Below, piece after piece: positions 5,174 through 5,475 of a stretch of 5,475 nt of DNA. The DNA comes from Candidatus Micrarchaeum sp. (GTDB lineage: Archaea; Micrarchaeota; Micrarchaeia; CAILAH01). The position numbers and the translations under genes are program-made. The notes below the pieces were generated by a model. That model was not told the origin of the DNA. It saw only the letters and a program-made list of their open reading frames with translations, and made no database searches. The stretch lies in NCBI GenBank assembly GCA_020723045.1, contig DYJQ01000012.1, positions 13,624 through 19,098 of the forward strand. Direction: 5' to 3'. Position 1 is the first letter of the stretch. Each line of letters starts with the position of its first letter.

Positions 5174-5475
5174 ATGTTCCAAAAACCAAAGTTGGCAGTA
5201 TTCGTCTTCTTGTTGTTCATATTATTAGATGTGGGACTGCTAAGATTGCCATTATCTGGAATTTTCCTCAGTACGGATGTGCTCGGCAACAGTACACTCA
5301 ATGAAACAGATTATGGGGGCAGTAACAATAACATCAGCAGCCTAAATGAAACGGATAATAAGCAAACACTAATGAACTCCTCAAACGTATCAAGTACAAC
5401 AGAAGATTACGGGGTGTATGAAGACATTTCTGCGGTTGTAAACTACACAAATGTATCAAATGCAACAGAGGATTA
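5174..5475 (+). CDS. N-terminal part of a sequon-rich surface glycoprotein
   Basis: An open frame with no stop from ATG 5174 to the window edge, 100 codons plus two bases; the 3' end is missing. Residues 1-6 are polar and basic (MFQKPK), 7-32 form a hydrophobic signal peptide or anchor (LAVFVFLLFILLDVG...), and everything after is hydrophilic, rich in Asn, Ser, Thr, Asp and Glu. Nine N-X-S/T sequons occur at residues 39, 43, 53, 58, 68, 71, 90, 93 and 96, extremely dense for 62 residues. Two imperfect repeats are seen: LNETD at 42 and 57, and NVSSTTEDY at 71 against NVSNATED at 93, a 22-residue period that suggests more copies beyond the edge. A TATA box upstream, a signal sequence and sequon density together argue for a real gene. 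It diverges from rpoK. Family unknown; a heavily glycosylated cell-surface or secreted protein is the inference. Confidence 0.8.
   Translation, partial: MFQKPKLAVFVFLLFILLDVGLLRLPLSGIFLSTDVLGNSTLNETDYGGSNNNISSLNETDNKQTLMNSSNVSSTTEDYGVYEDISAVVNYTNVSNATED
5384..5475 (+). repeat. Start of a 66-bp tandem repeat
   Basis: 5384-5409 and 5450-5475 agree at 22 of 26 positions, with a spacing of 66 bp (22 codons). They encode NVSSTTEDY and NVSNATED. The second copy is cut by the window end, so neither copy number nor full unit is known. Confidence 0.6.

Noticed and set aside
4882..5304. Plus-strand frame of 140 codons covering rpoK and the divergent spacer
   Set aside because: It is antisense to rpoK, runs through both divergent promoters and overlaps the better-supported frame beginning at 5174.
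1..5475. CRISPR array, tRNA, rRNA or insertion sequence
   Set aside because: No regularly spaced short repeats, no cloverleaf with a TTC loop, no rRNA-like core sequence and no transposase or terminal inverted repeats were seen on either strand.

Overview
The window looks archaeal. Four independent signs agree: a 59-residue RNA polymerase subunit K (Rpb6/omega homologue); TATA/BRE-type promoters about 25 bp ahead of start codons; a mix of apparently leaderless genes and genes with archaeal Shine-Dalgarno sites of the GGTGA type; and surface proteins crowded with N-glycosylation sequons (N-X-S/T). Short spacers, small proteins and single-gene units would fit a small-genome archaeon, but I cannot name the lineage from sequence alone.

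Layout, left to right. All complete genes are on the minus strand, so the order of reading is right to left. 16-492 is a stand-alone protein made of two ACT domains, with its own leaderless promoter. 529-1605 is a lipoprotein-like secreted protein. 1607-3403 is a type I membrane surface glycoprotein with Ig-like and two Big-1-type domains, an Asn/Thr/Ser/Gly stalk and a C-terminal membrane anchor. The last two form a tight operon, surface glycoprotein first: there is 1 bp between stop and start, and the ribosome binding site of the second gene lies inside the last codons of the first. 3558-4676 is an M20-family zinc amidohydrolase (DapE/ArgE-like) with a leaderless promoter. 4845-5024 is rpoK. 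Diverging from rpoK, on the plus strand, an open reading frame starts at 5174 and runs off the window. It encodes the signal/anchor and glycosylated repeat region of a third surface protein.

No stretch above 300 bp lacks a gene. The longest spacers (3404-3557, 4677-4844, 5025-5173) hold the promoters, terminator-like T runs and a dyad between the rpoK and glycoprotein promoters. The genes do not form one pathway. The clearest functional unit is the two-gene cell-surface operon; the ACT protein and the M20 hydrolase could both relate to amino-acid metabolism, but each has its own promoter. The most useful points beyond simple annotation are the unfinished plus-strand glycoprotein gene, the near-identical DNA patch shared by the two Big-1 repeats, the short C-terminus of RpoK, and the mirrored motif upstream of the two divergent TATA boxes.
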